A DNA stretch of 64,000 bases from an uncultured Ralstonia sp. (GTDB taxonomy: Bacteria; Pseudomonadota; Gammaproteobacteria; Burkholderiales; Burkholderiaceae): the NCBI GenBank assembly GCA_913056305.1, contig CAJXMR010000002.1, positions 1 through 64,000 of the forward strand, in the 5' to 3' direction. Both the position numbers and the translations under genes were made by a program. The notes beneath the pieces were generated by a model. That model ran no database searches and was not told the origin of the DNA. It was given only the letters and a program-made list of their open reading frames with translations. Shown one piece after another: positions 18,180-26,513 of the stretch. Numbering within the stretch: the first letter of the stretch is position 1; every line of letters begins with the position of its first letter.

Positions 18180-19436
18180 TCAGACCTCCATCACCTTGCG
18201 CCAGTATTCGTACATGCCACGGATCAGCGTTTCCGTGACCATGTGGTCGGTATCGCCCACCTCGCGGCCGCCGAGTTCGACCACAGTCCGGTGACTGGGC
18301 TTCTGTTCGAAGCCTTCCTGCGAAAACTCGATGACCTCGCCATCGTCCGCCGAGACGAAGCCGGCGGGCCCGAACAGGTTGGCCTGGCGCAGCCGGCGCT
18401 GCGTCATCTCCTCGGTATCGTCTTCAAAGCCGAAATGCGTCCAGACGAAGTCGAACGAGCCGTGGCCGTTCGGTTGGATGTGCCGCGTCGAGACGGAGTT
18501 GACCTGCTGCTGGAGGATCACGCTCGGGAAGACCGTCATCATCACGGCCGTCGGTGTGCCCCACCAGGGTTCATGCACGACGTCGAGGAAGCGGTCGTCA
18601 TGCAGCGTCATCTTTTCCTTGAAGCTCGACACGCCGGAGGTCACCGCGCCCTTGCCGCCGGTGCCGCGCGTGGAGATCATCGCGGCGTGACGATGCAGCG
18701 CGTCCATCTTCAGCTCCGATTTGTTGTCGGCCCGCCAGAGCCCGAACGTGACGAACCAGGTGTGCAGCAGGCCCGGGTGGTAGGGGTCCTTGATGTTCTC
18801 CTGCATCAGCTTCCAGTTGCCCGGGATGCGCTGGCGGTTGTAGCCGAGGATCTTCAGCTTGCGCCCATCGAACACGCGGTCGAAATAGCCCAGGATGGTC
18901 GGGCCGAGAAACGCCTCCAGCGACGGTAGCGCATGATCGAACGACGCAAAGATGACGCCGTTGCGCACCGCCACGTTCAGCTGCGTCAGGCCATGTTCCT
19001 TGGGGTCGAAGTCGGCCGGCATGCCGCCCTGCACCTTGCCGTCGGCTTTGACACCACGCCGGAACGGCACGCCAATCAGGTTGCCCTTCAGGTCGTAGTT
19101 CCACTGGTGGTAGGGACAGGTGAATTCCTTGCGGTTGCCGGACTTTTCGCGGCAGAAGCGCACGCCCCGGTGCGCGCAGACGTTCTCCACCACGGCAATG
19201 GCGTTGTCAGGTGTGCGCGTGACGATGACCGAGCGTTCGCCGATCACCGTGCGCTTGAAATCGCCCACGTTGGGAATCTCCGCTTCCAGGCCGACGTAGC
19301 ACCAGTGGCTGTTGTAGAACAGTCGCTCCAGCTCGCGCTGGTAGATCTCGTCTTCGGTATAGGCGCGGAACGGAATCCGGCTTGAGCCGTCGTCCTTCCA
19401 GAGTGGCCTCGAGAAGGTGAGGGTCGACTCCTGCAT
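18180..19436 (-). CDS. nagG: Salicylate 5-hydroxylase large (alpha) oxygenase subunit
   Basis: 418 residues. The N-terminal Rieske domain has Cys87-x-His89 ([11 protein letters not shown]) and Cys107-x2-His110 ([10 protein letters not shown]). The C-terminal catalytic domain contains [16 protein letters not shown], with the two His iron ligands and the Asp that bridges electron transfer between subunits. Together with NagH, NagAb and NagAa it hydroxylates salicylate to gentisate. Its presence next to gentisate dioxygenase, with no naphthalene dioxygenase genes around, indicates that salicylate itself is the growth substrate. Confidence 0.95.
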   Translation of the reverse strand: MQESTLTFSRPLWKDDGSSRIPFRAYTEDEIYQRELERLFYNSHWCYVGLEAEIPNVGDFKRTVIGERSVIVTRTPDNAIAVVENVCAHRGVRFCREKSGNRKEFTCPYHQWNYDLKGNLIGVPFRRGVKADGKVQGGMPADFDPKEHGLTQLNVAVRNGVIFASFDHALPSLEAFLGPTILGYFDRVFDGRKLKILGYNRQRIPGNWKLMQENIKDPYHPGLLHTWFVTFGLWRADNKSELKMDALHRHAAMISTRGTGGKGAVTSGVSSFKEKMTLHDDRFLDVVHEPWWGTPTAVMMTVFPSVILQQQVNSVSTRHIQPNGHGSFDFVWTHFGFEDDTEEMTQRRLRQANLFGPAGFVSADDGEVIEFSQEGFEQKPSHRTVVELGGREVGDTDHMVTETLIRGMYEYWRKVMEV

Positions 19437-19463
19437 GGTGTGTCTCCGAGTTTTGTATTGAAG

Positions 19464-20450
19464 TCAGACGCCCACGGCGTAGAACGCGTCTGCGTAGATG
19501 TGTTCGGCCAGCACGCCGCGCTGGCGCAGCAGGAGGCTTGCGGCGTCCACCATGACCGGCGCGCCGGCCAGGTAGGCGCGCCAGCCTGCGAGGCTTGGCC
19601 AGTCGCTCGCGACGGCTTCGGTGACGACGCCCGAGCGGTATCGCGCATCCACATTGGAGGCGGCCACCACCACGTGCGTGTGCAGATTCGGCAGGCGCTC
19701 GCGCAGCGCATCGAGCCAATGCGTGCCATAGACATCGATGGGTGCGCGCACACCAAAGTAGACGTGGACGGGATTGGTCATGCCCGCATCGGCCATGCCC
19801 CGCAGGATGGAGAGGATGGGCGCCAGCCCGGTCCCGCCCGCAACGCAGAGGATCGGGGCCGCATGCCTGCGGCGCAGGTAGGCCGTGCCCAGCGGGCCGC
19901 TGACGCGCACCTCGTCTCCGACCTTGAGCTCGCTGGCGATATAGGACGTCACGCGCCCGTCCGGGACCACGCGGACATGGAACTCCAGCGCATGCCCCGC
20001 GTTGGCAACCGCCATCGAATACGGCCGGGCATGCTTCGGGGTGAACTGCAGCGTCGCGTACTGGCCCGGCGAGTAATCAAGCGGCTTTGCCAGGTCCAGG
20101 CGGATGCGCTTGATGTCGTGGGTCATGTCTTCGATGGCGGCGACCTTCGACTTGATGATCTTCGCCGGGTGCACGACCACCTCATCGACCTCGGGCAATT
20201 CGATCGCACAGTCCTCGACCAGCGTCGTCTGGCAGGCCAGCACGATCTGGCCCGAGGCGGAGGGCCCGTTCATGTCGGTGCCGCCGGTGACGGCCACGTT
20301 GCCGGAGAGGACCCGGCAGCGGCACGTGCCGCAGCGGCCGGCCATGCAACTGTACGAGATGGGCACCTGATTCGTGCGCAGCACTTCGAGCAGGTTATCG
20401 CCCGAGCACGCGCTGACGATGCGCTGCAGTGGGGTGACGGTGACGTCCAT
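19464..20450 (-). CDS. nagAa: Ferredoxin reductase of salicylate 5-hydroxylase
   Basis: 328 residues. The N-terminal plant-type [2Fe-2S] domain has Cys35-x4-Cys40-x2-Cys43 (SCMAGRCGTC) and Cys73 (LACQT). It is followed by the FAD domain (ARPYSMA) and the NAD domain (VAGGTGLAPILSIL). It passes electrons from NAD(P)H to the NagAb Rieske ferredoxin. It is the first gene of the operon, and its promoter and the NagR-like palindrome lie in the 131 bp between it and nagR. Confidence 0.94.
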   Translation of the reverse strand: MDVTVTPLQRIVSACSGDNLLEVLRTNQVPISYSCMAGRCGTCRCRVLSGNVAVTGGTDMNGPSASGQIVLACQTTLVEDCAIELPEVDEVVVHPAKIIKSKVAAIEDMTHDIKRIRLDLAKPLDYSPGQYATLQFTPKHARPYSMAVANAGHALEFHVRVVPDGRVTSYIASELKVGDEVRVSGPLGTAYLRRRHAAPILCVAGGTGLAPILSILRGMADAGMTNPVHVYFGVRAPIDVYGTHWLDALRERLPNLHTHVVVAASNVDARYRSGVVTEAVASDWPSLAGWRAYLAGAPVMVDAASLLLRQRGVLAEHIYADAFYAVGV

Positions 20451-20511
20451 GTGCCAGTGTCTCCGGGCCGGTCGTTATGGGTGTGGACGCATGATGACGA
20501 CCTTGACGTCA

Positions 20512-20540
20512 TACATAAATAGAAGCACCCTGATGTGTCA
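20512..20540 (-). promoter_or_regulatory. Probable promoter of the nag operon
   Basis: On the minus strand TGACAC (complement of 20535-20540) and TATGTA (complement of 20512-20517) are separated by 17 bp and placed about 60 bp before nagAa. The -35 is imperfect, as expected for an activator-dependent promoter, and the NagR-like palindrome abuts it upstream. Confidence 0.55.
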
Positions 20541-20557
20541 TATCACCCGCAGTGATA
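20541..20557. promoter_or_regulatory. NagR-like (LysR-type) binding palindrome
   Basis: TATCAC-CCGCA-GTGATA is a perfect 6-5-6 inverted repeat between the divergent nagAa and nagR genes. It resembles the NahR/NagR site (ATTCACGCT-N2-TGAT) in its CAC...TGAT core. It touches the proposed nagAa -35 element and ends 24 bp before the nagR start, so one site could activate the operon and autoregulate nagR. Confidence 0.7.
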
Positions 20558-20581
20558 ATGCAAAACGACAGGGGACACGCT

Positions 20582-21484
20582 GTGGAACTCCAAGATATCG
20601 ACCTCAACCTGCTGGTCGTCTTCAATGAACTGCTCCGGCAACGTCGCGTCTCGGCCGTGGCGGAAACGCTGGGCATCTCGCAGCCGGCGATCAGCAATGC
20701 GCTGAACCGGCTGCGCAAGCTCATGGGGGACGAGCTCTTCATCCGCACGTCCAAAGGCATGGTGCCCACGCCGTTCTCGGAAACGCTCGCCGAGCCGATC
20801 GCCTACGCGCTCGGGGCGATCTACAACTCCCTGAACACCACCGCGAAGTTCGATCCGCAGACCAGCACGCGCGCCTTCACCCTCGCGATGACGGACATCG
20901 GTGAGATCTACTTCCTGCCGACCTTGATGCGCAGGCTCGCGAAGGACGCGCCGGGCGTCACGATCAGCACGGTGCGCAACCATACCGATACGCTGCGCGA
21001 AGAGATGGAGGCGGGCCGCGTCGATCTCGCCATCGGCTTCCTGCCGGATCTGAAGGCGGGCTTCTTCCAGCGCAGGTTGTTTCGGCAGCGCTACGTGTGC
21101 CTGTTCCGCAAGGGCCATCCACTCGCCAAGAGCGGCATGACCATGAAGGGGTTTCTGGAGGCGGAACATGTGTCGATCGTCGCCGAGGGGACCGGGCACG
21201 GCATGGTCGACGCGACCATCCTGCGGGCAGGCTTGTCCCGGCGCGTCAGCCTGCGGGTGCCGCACTTCATTGCGCTGGGGCACATCCTGCAATCGACGGA
21301 CATGATCGCGGTGGTGCCCGAGGCCTATGCGACGCGTACGCTCAAGCCGTTCGATCTCGATACGGCAGCTTGTCCGGTCAAGATTCCGGACATCACCATC
21401 AACGTCCTGTGGCACGCGCGCAATCATCGCGAGCCGGCCAATCAATGGCTGCGGCAGCTGCTGTTCGAGATGTTCGCGATCTAG
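20582..21484 (+). CDS. nagR: LysR-type activator of salicylate catabolism
   Basis: 300 residues from the GTG at 20582, which has AGGGGA six bases upstream and begins VELQDIDLNLLVVFNELL, aligning with the NahR/NagR N-terminus. The helix-turn-helix is VSAVAETLGISQPAISNALNRL. The effector domain shares long NahR-like strings from memory (FTLAMTDIGEIYF, GFFQRRLF, YVCLFRKGHP, GTGHGMVD, VPHFIALGHILQ). NahR/NagR activate with salicylate as effector, matching the divergent salicylate operon. Possible earlier starts (GTG 20552, ATG 20558) lie at or next to the operator palindrome and are less likely. Confidence 0.93.
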   Translation: MELQDIDLNLLVVFNELLRQRRVSAVAETLGISQPAISNALNRLRKLMGDELFIRTSKGMVPTPFSETLAEPIAYALGAIYNSLNTTAKFDPQTSTRAFTLAMTDIGEIYFLPTLMRRLAKDAPGVTISTVRNHTDTLREEMEAGRVDLAIGFLPDLKAGFFQRRLFRQRYVCLFRKGHPLAKSGMTMKGFLEAEHVSIVAEGTGHGMVDATILRAGLSRRVSLRVPHFIALGHILQSTDMIAVVPEAYATRTLKPFDLDTAACPVKIPDITINVLWHARNHREPANQWLRQLLFEMFAI

Positions 21485-21517
21485 GCAGACAGGCGGGGCA
21501 GTGCGTCCGTGGTGTGC

Positions 21518-21544
21518 AAAAAATGGCACGCCATGCGGCGTGCC
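21518..21544 (-). terminator. Rho-independent terminator of the MFS gene, possibly bidirectional
   Basis: GGCACGCC-atgc-GGCGTGCC is a perfect 8-bp stem. Read on the minus strand it is followed by ATTTTTT (the complement of AAAAAAT at 21518-21524), a textbook terminator just after the stop of the MFS gene. On the plus strand it is followed by a pyrimidine-rich stretch and may also end nagR transcripts. Confidence 0.85.
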
Positions 21545-21572
21545 GCGGTTCTTCTTGTTGTGGTGACAGCGA

Positions 21573-22928
21573 TTACGTCCCCTCGGAGGCAACCGGCAGC
21601 GTGTTGCCGGCCTCGGCGGGTCTGGCCTGCGCGCCGCACAGGAAGATGGCGAACGATGCGATAGCCGCCGGCACGGCGACGATGAGCAACAGCAGCTGGA
21701 AGCCGATGTTGGCGGTCAGCAGCACGCCGTCCACCAGCGCGCCGCACACCGAGCCGAGGCGGCCCACGCCCAGTGCCCAGCTGATGCCGGTCACGCGGCT
21801 GGCGGTCGGGTAGAACTGGGCCGCGAAAGCATTCGCGCCGATCTGCGAACCGCTGATGCAGAAACCGACGCCCGTGACGGCGAAGGCGAGCATCGCACCG
21901 TGCGCGACGCCGGTCAGTGCGAGGAAGACCGCACCGAGGCCGTAGGTGCAGCACAGCACCACCGGCGCAGGATACTTGTCCATCAGGCGTCCGATGATCA
22001 GGGCGCCGATCGTTCCGCCCACCTGGTACATCACCGCAATGCGCGACGCCAACGCCAGGGAGACGCCGCCCGCGTGGATCAGCGTGGGCAGCCAGTTTGT
22101 CAGAAGATAGACGATCAGCAGGCTCATGAAGAACACTGCCCACAGCAACAGGGTTCCCGTGCGGAAAGCAGGGAGGAAGAGTTGCCTGACGGGCGAGCCC
22201 TGCGCCTGCGTCTCGTGCAATACGAAGCGGGTGTCCGGCGTGACCACCAGTGGCGCAATCCGGTTGAGCAGCTTGCCGACTGCTGCGGTTTCACCCCCCT
22301 TGGATGCCAGATACCGCACCGACTCCGGCAGCGCGAAGGCCATCACCGGAACGAGCACGAGCGGGACCAGCCCCCCGAACAGCAGGACGCTGCGCCAGCC
22401 GTAGTCCGGCACCAGCTGTGCGGCGACGATGCCGCCGAAGCCCGAGCCGAGCGTGAAGCCGCAGAACATCACCGTGGTGAGGAACGACCGTCGGCGCTCG
22501 GGGCAGTACTCGGAGGTCAGCGCGATGGCGTTGGGCATGGCGCCGCCAAGGCCAAGCCCCGTCAGGAAACGCAGCACGACGAGTGCGCCCACGCTTGGCG
22601 CGAACGCCGCCGCCACGCTGGCAATACCGAAGGCGGCGACCGTGATCAACAGGGTGCGCTTGCGCCCGATGCGATCGGCCAGCGGTCCGAAGGCCAGCGC
22701 CCCGACCATGAGCCCGGCGAGCCCGGCGCTGAAGACGGTGCCCAGCACGGTCGGGCTCACGTGCCAGTCTTGCACCAGGGCGGGCGCAATGAAGCCGACG
22801 CAGGCCGTGTCGAATCCGTCAATGGCGACGATGAAGAAGCACAACAGGACCACGCGCCATTGGAAGGCGGAGAAGGGTTGCCTGTCGAGCCACGCGCGCA
22901 GGTCAATCGAAGAAGGGTGGGGCAGCAT
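21573..22928 (-). CDS. MFS transporter of aromatic acids (AAHS family)
   Basis: 451 residues, twelve predicted membrane segments. Helix 1 has the AAHS signature acidic motif (IVAIDGFDTACVGFIAPAL) and the helix 2-3 loop has GPLADRIGRKRTLL. PcaK/BenK/GenK-type carriers bring in 4-hydroxybenzoate, benzoate or gentisate with protons. Its place next to nagR and the salicylate/gentisate operon suggests salicylate or gentisate uptake. AGGAGAC precedes the ATG. It is convergent with nagR and has its own terminator. Confidence 0.88.
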   Translation of the reverse strand: MLPHPSSIDLRAWLDRQPFSAFQWRVVLLCFFIVAIDGFDTACVGFIAPALVQDWHVSPTVLGTVFSAGLAGLMVGALAFGPLADRIGRKRTLLITVAAFGIASVAAAFAPSVGALVVLRFLTGLGLGGAMPNAIALTSEYCPERRRSFLTTVMFCGFTLGSGFGGIVAAQLVPDYGWRSVLLFGGLVPLVLVPVMAFALPESVRYLASKGGETAAVGKLLNRIAPLVVTPDTRFVLHETQAQGSPVRQLFLPAFRTGTLLLWAVFFMSLLIVYLLTNWLPTLIHAGGVSLALASRIAVMYQVGGTIGALIIGRLMDKYPAPVVLCCTYGLGAVFLALTGVAHGAMLAFAVTGVGFCISGSQIGANAFAAQFYPTASRVTGISWALGVGRLGSVCGALVDGVLLTANIGFQLLLLIVAVPAAIASFAIFLCGAQARPAEAGNTLPVASEGT

Positions 22929-23072
22929 GATGTCTCCTCAGTCTTTGTTATGCGCGCCAAGGTAGCGGGCGCTGAGGAGACGCGTCCAGTCGAACGGTGA
23001 ATGCGCGTCATTCACCAGATTGATACTGGGGGAGGCGTGGTGAGATCCGGGCGGAGCTTGCCCGGTCAAGGG

Positions 23073-23423
23073 TCAGCGGAAGAACAGCTCCCGCATGCCG
23101 AAGGTGTGATGCGCCTCGGCCGCCATCAGCAGCATCAGCACCAGCAGGCACAGAGGTGGGATCAGGATGGCGTACACCAGTGCCAGCCGCTCCCACATCA
23201 TGTGCATGAACACGGACACGATCAGCCCTGCCTTGGCGATCATGAGCACGATGATCAGTGTCCAGCGCATCAGGCCCTGCACCCGGAAGTAATCCACCAG
23301 GTACGACAAGGTGCTCAGCACGAACAGCAGGCCCCAGATCTTCAGGTAGATGCCGATGGGGTGCTGCTGGCCATGGGCGCCGGCTGGTGTGCCGGATGCG
23401 TGGGACGGGTCGGTGTGGTCCAT
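23073..23423 (-). CDS. Cytochrome c oxidase subunit IV-type small membrane protein
   Basis: 116 residues with three hydrophobic segments (IWGLLFVLSTLSYLVDYF, LIIVLMIAKAGLIVSVFMHMMWE, LVYAILIPPLCLLVLMLLM), matching the prokaryotic COX4/CyoD-like family in length and in the conserved KAGLIVSVFMHM segment. It is the last gene of the oxidase operon, 8 bp after subunit III. It probably stabilises the complex. The frame is open further upstream over the previous gene, but the family begins here. Confidence 0.85.
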   Translation of the reverse strand: MDHTDPSHASGTPAGAHGQQHPIGIYLKIWGLLFVLSTLSYLVDYFRVQGLMRWTLIIVLMIAKAGLIVSVFMHMMWERLALVYAILIPPLCLLVLMLLMAAEAHHTFGMRELFFR

Positions 23424-23431
23424 GGTCTGTC

Positions 23432-24136
23432 TCACCACAAATAGAACAGCGCAAAGATGAACACCCAGACGAGATCGACGAAGTGCCAGTACAGGCCCGC
23501 GATCTCGACGATCTGGAAGTTGCCGTGCTCGGCGAAGCCCGGCTGCAGGATCTTGCGCGCGATCAGCAGCAGGTAGATCACGCCGCAGGTCACGTGAAAG
23601 CCGTGGAAGCCCGTGATCATGAAAAAGCACGCGCCAAACTGCGCCGCGCCCAGCGGGTTGCCCCACGGGCGGATGCCCTCGTGCACGATCAGTTTGGTCC
23701 ATTCGAAGGCCTGCATCGACACGAAGGTCGCGCCCAGCAGCGCGGTCGCCAGCATCAGGGCGGCGGCGCGGCGGGCATTGCGCCGGTAGCCGAAGTTGAC
23801 CGCCATCGCCATGGTGCCGCTGCTGCTGATCAGCACGAAGGTCATGATGGCGATCAGCAGCAAGGGCACCTCGACGCCACCCACCGACAAGCCGAACACC
23901 TTGGACGGGTCGGGCCACGGTGCCGTGGTCGACATGCGCACCGTCATGTAGCCGATCAGGAAGCTGCTGAAGATGAAGGTGTCCGACAGCAGGAAGATCC
24001 ACATCATGGCCTTGCCCCACGGCACCTTGAAGGCTTCGCGGTCGGCCGACCAGTCGTTGACGATGCCGTGCCAGCCTTGGGGTAGCGCGTCCGGCAGGGC
24101 TTCGGTGGAATCGGTCGGGAGCGTGGGCGTGCTCAT
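23432..24136 (-). CDS. ctaE: Cytochrome c oxidase subunit III
   Basis: 234 residues, heme-copper oxidase subunit III family: WIFLLSDTFIFSSFLIGY in the first helix, EWTKLI and GFHGFHVTCGVIYLLLIARK in later helices, and the C-terminal VEIAGLYWHFVDLVWVFIFALFYLW that is the strongest signature of this subunit. Its ATG overlaps the stop of the upstream gene as ATGA (24133-24136). Confidence 0.92.
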   Translation of the reverse strand: MSTPTLPTDSTEALPDALPQGWHGIVNDWSADREAFKVPWGKAMMWIFLLSDTFIFSSFLIGYMTVRMSTTAPWPDPSKVFGLSVGGVEVPLLLIAIMTFVLISSSGTMAMAVNFGYRRNARRAAALMLATALLGATFVSMQAFEWTKLIVHEGIRPWGNPLGAAQFGACFFMITGFHGFHVTCGVIYLLLIARKILQPGFAEHGNFQIVEIAGLYWHFVDLVWVFIFALFYLW

Positions 24137-24744
24137 GGCGCGGCTCCGTACAAGGGCCCGCAGATGGCGGTGACGAAGGCGGGCGTGACCCACCACATCA
24201 CCGCCAGCAGCACGAGCCACACGGCCAGCAGGAAGTGCCAGTAGGTGGCGCACAGGGCGACGGCGCGGCGGGTGCGCTCCAGGTCCCCACTGTGCAGGCG
24301 TGCAACCGTGGCGCCCCAGGCGATCAGGCCACCGATCACGTGGGCGGCGTGCAGGCCGGTGAAGACATAGAGGAAGCTGTTGGATGGGTTGACCGTCACG
24401 CCTTGTCCGGCAGCCGACAGTTGCTGCCACGCCGTCCATTGGCCGAGCACGAACAGGGCCGCCAGTGCGCCGCCTGCCAGCAGCCAGGCTGTGCGTCGCA
24501 GGTTCGCCTGCCGCGCCATCTGCATCGCCATGCTGGCCAGCACCAGCACGCCGGTGTTCCACCACAGCAGCGTTGGATGCGGAACCGGCATCCAGTCCGG
24601 TTCGCGCATGCGCATCGCATAGGCGAGGATCAGCAGCGAGAACAGTGTCGTGACGACGCCCATGAAGACGCGCAGCCCAATGCGGCCTGCGCTGGGCAGC
24701 ACGGGCGGTGTGTCGGGCGCGAAATGGCGGGGCAGGGTGGTCAT
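24133..24744 (-). CDS. Second COX3-like subunit of the oxidase operon
   Basis: 203 residues with about five membrane helices. Its C-terminal half is COX3-like: FLYVFTGLHAAHVIGGLIAWGATVAR and CATYWHFLLAVWLVLLAVMWW mirror the HxxHV and YWHFVD helices of subunit III, though the Asp of YWHFVD is replaced (YWHFLLA). It overlaps both neighbours by 4 nt (ATGA junctions with subunit I and subunit III), so it is co-translated with them. It could be a second, diverged subunit III or an assembly partner; some caa3 operons carry such a pair. Confidence 0.8.
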   Translation of the reverse strand: MTTLPRHFAPDTPPVLPSAGRIGLRVFMGVVTTLFSLLILAYAMRMREPDWMPVPHPTLLWWNTGVLVLASMAMQMARQANLRRTAWLLAGGALAALFVLGQWTAWQQLSAAGQGVTVNPSNSFLYVFTGLHAAHVIGGLIAWGATVARLHSGDLERTRRAVALCATYWHFLLAVWLVLLAVMWWVTPAFVTAICGPLYGAAP

Positions 24745-26501
24745 GCGCGAGCCTCACCGGTGTGGAGGGGCACCGTGCTCGGCGTAGCCTCCGGAGAGGG
24801 CGGCTCGTTCTGCGGCACGAAGTCTTCCGTGCGGTCGGGCGGGCTGTACTCATACGCCCAGCGATAGACCACCGGCGGCGTCGGCCCCCAGTTGCCGTGC
24901 ACGGGTGGCGTTTGCGGGGTCTGCCATTCGAGCGTGGTGGCGCGCCAGGGGTTGCCATCGGCGCGCTTGCCGCGCACCAGGCTCCACGCCAGGTTGAAGA
25001 GGAACAGCAGTTGCGCCGCCCCCACCACCAGCGCGATCACGGTGATGAACGTATTCAGCGTCTGCGCCGAGGCCGGGATGAAGCTGTAGCCCTCATACGC
25101 GTAGTACCGGCGCGGCATGCCCAACACGCCCAAGTAGTGCATCGGGAAGTAGATCAGGTACGTGCCGATGAAGGTGATCCAGAAATGCGCGCGGCCCAGC
25201 GTGTCGTTGAGCATGCGGCCCGTCACCTTCGGATACCAGTGGTAGATGCCGCCGAACACCACCAGGATCGGCGACACGCCCATCACCATGTGGAAGTGCG
25301 CCACCACGAAGTACGTGTTCGATAGCGGAATGTCCACGCTCACGTTGCCGAGGAACAGGCCCGTCAGCCCGCCGATCACGAAGGTGCTGATGAAGCCGAT
25401 GGCGAACAGCATCGGCACGGTCAGGTGGATGTCGCCGCGCCACAGTGTGAGCACCCAGTTGTAGACCTTGAGCGCCGTCGGGATGGCGATGATGAGCGTG
25501 GTGGTGGCAAAGAAGAAGCCGAAATACGGGTTCATGCCCGCCACGAACATGTGGTGCGCCCACACCACGAACGACAGCACCCCGATGATGATGATGGCCC
25601 ACACCATCATCTTGTAGCCGAAGATGTTCTTGCGCGCGTGCGTGCTGATGAGGTCCGACACGATGCCGAACGCGGGCAGTGCGACGATGTACACCTCCGG
25701 ATGCCCGAAGAACCAGAACAGGTGCTGGAACAGCAGCGGGCTGCCGCCAGCATGGTTCAGATGCTGCCCCATCGACACCACCGCCGGCACGAAGAAACTG
25801 GTGCCCAGCGTCTTGTCGAGCAGCATCATGATGGCCGACACGAACAGCGCCGGAAACGCCAGCAGCGCCAGGATGGTCGCCATGAGGATGCCCCACACGG
25901 AGAGCGGCATGCGCAGCAGCGTCATGCCGCGCGTGCGCGCCTGCAGCGTGGTGGTCACGTAGTTGAGCCCGCCCATCGTCGCCGCCACGATGAAGATCGC
26001 CAGCGACACCAGCATCAGCACGATGCCCAAGTCCGTGCCCGGCGTGCCAGGCAGGATGGCCTGCGGCGGATACAGCGTCCAGCCCGCGCCGGTGGGCCCG
26101 CCCGGCACAAAGAAGCTCGCCACCAGCACCAGCACGGCCACCAGGTAGACCCAGTAGCTGAGCATGTTCAGGAACGGGAACACCATGTCGCGCGCGCCCA
26201 GCATCAGCGGGATCAGGTAGTTGCCGAAGCCGCCCAGGAACAGCGCCGTGAGCAGGTAGATCACCATGATCATCCCGTGCATGGTGACGAACTGGTAGTA
26301 GTGGTTGGCGTCGATGAAGGCGAACTTGCCCGGAAAGCCCAGCTGCAGCCGCATCAGGTTCGACAGCACGAGCCCCACCAGCCCGATGGCGATGGCCGTG
26401 AGCGAATACTGCACCGCGATGACCTTGTGGTCCTGGCTCCAGACGTAGCGCGTCCAGAAGCTCTGCGGGCCGTGGTCGAGATCGGTGTGCGCGTAGGGCA
26501 T
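24741..26501 (-). CDS. ctaD: Cytochrome c oxidase subunit I (A1-type heme-copper oxidase)
   Basis: 586 residues. Key features: heme ligand region (YYQFVTMHGMIMVIYLL), the D-channel GNYLIPLMLGARDMVFPFLN, the A1-type GHPEVYI with Glu269, the CuB His pair in VVWAHHMFVAGM, and the heme ligands in NTYFVVAHFHMVMG. This is the catalytic, proton-pumping subunit reducing O2 to water. GAGGAGG lies before the ATG, 12 bp after subunit II. The C-terminus has a 60-residue Pro-rich extension beyond the last helix. Confidence 0.95.
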   Translation of the reverse strand: MPYAHTDLDHGPQSFWTRYVWSQDHKVIAVQYSLTAIAIGLVGLVLSNLMRLQLGFPGKFAFIDANHYYQFVTMHGMIMVIYLLTALFLGGFGNYLIPLMLGARDMVFPFLNMLSYWVYLVAVLVLVASFFVPGGPTGAGWTLYPPQAILPGTPGTDLGIVLMLVSLAIFIVAATMGGLNYVTTTLQARTRGMTLLRMPLSVWGILMATILALLAFPALFVSAIMMLLDKTLGTSFFVPAVVSMGQHLNHAGGSPLLFQHLFWFFGHPEVYIVALPAFGIVSDLISTHARKNIFGYKMMVWAIIIIGVLSFVVWAHHMFVAGMNPYFGFFFATTTLIIAIPTALKVYNWVLTLWRGDIHLTVPMLFAIGFISTFVIGGLTGLFLGNVSVDIPLSNTYFVVAHFHMVMGVSPILVVFGGIYHWYPKVTGRMLNDTLGRAHFWITFIGTYLIYFPMHYLGVLGMPRRYYAYEGYSFIPASAQTLNTFITVIALVVGAAQLLFLFNLAWSLVRGKRADGNPWRATTLEWQTPQTPPVHGNWGPTPPVVYRWAYEYSPPDRTEDFVPQNEPPSPEATPSTVPLHTGEARA

Positions 26502-26513
26502 TGTTCCTCCTCG

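Noticed and set aside
23047-23065. CCGGGC...GCCCGG hairpin after the oxidase operon
   Set aside because: Only six pairs and no T-run; too weak to call a terminator.
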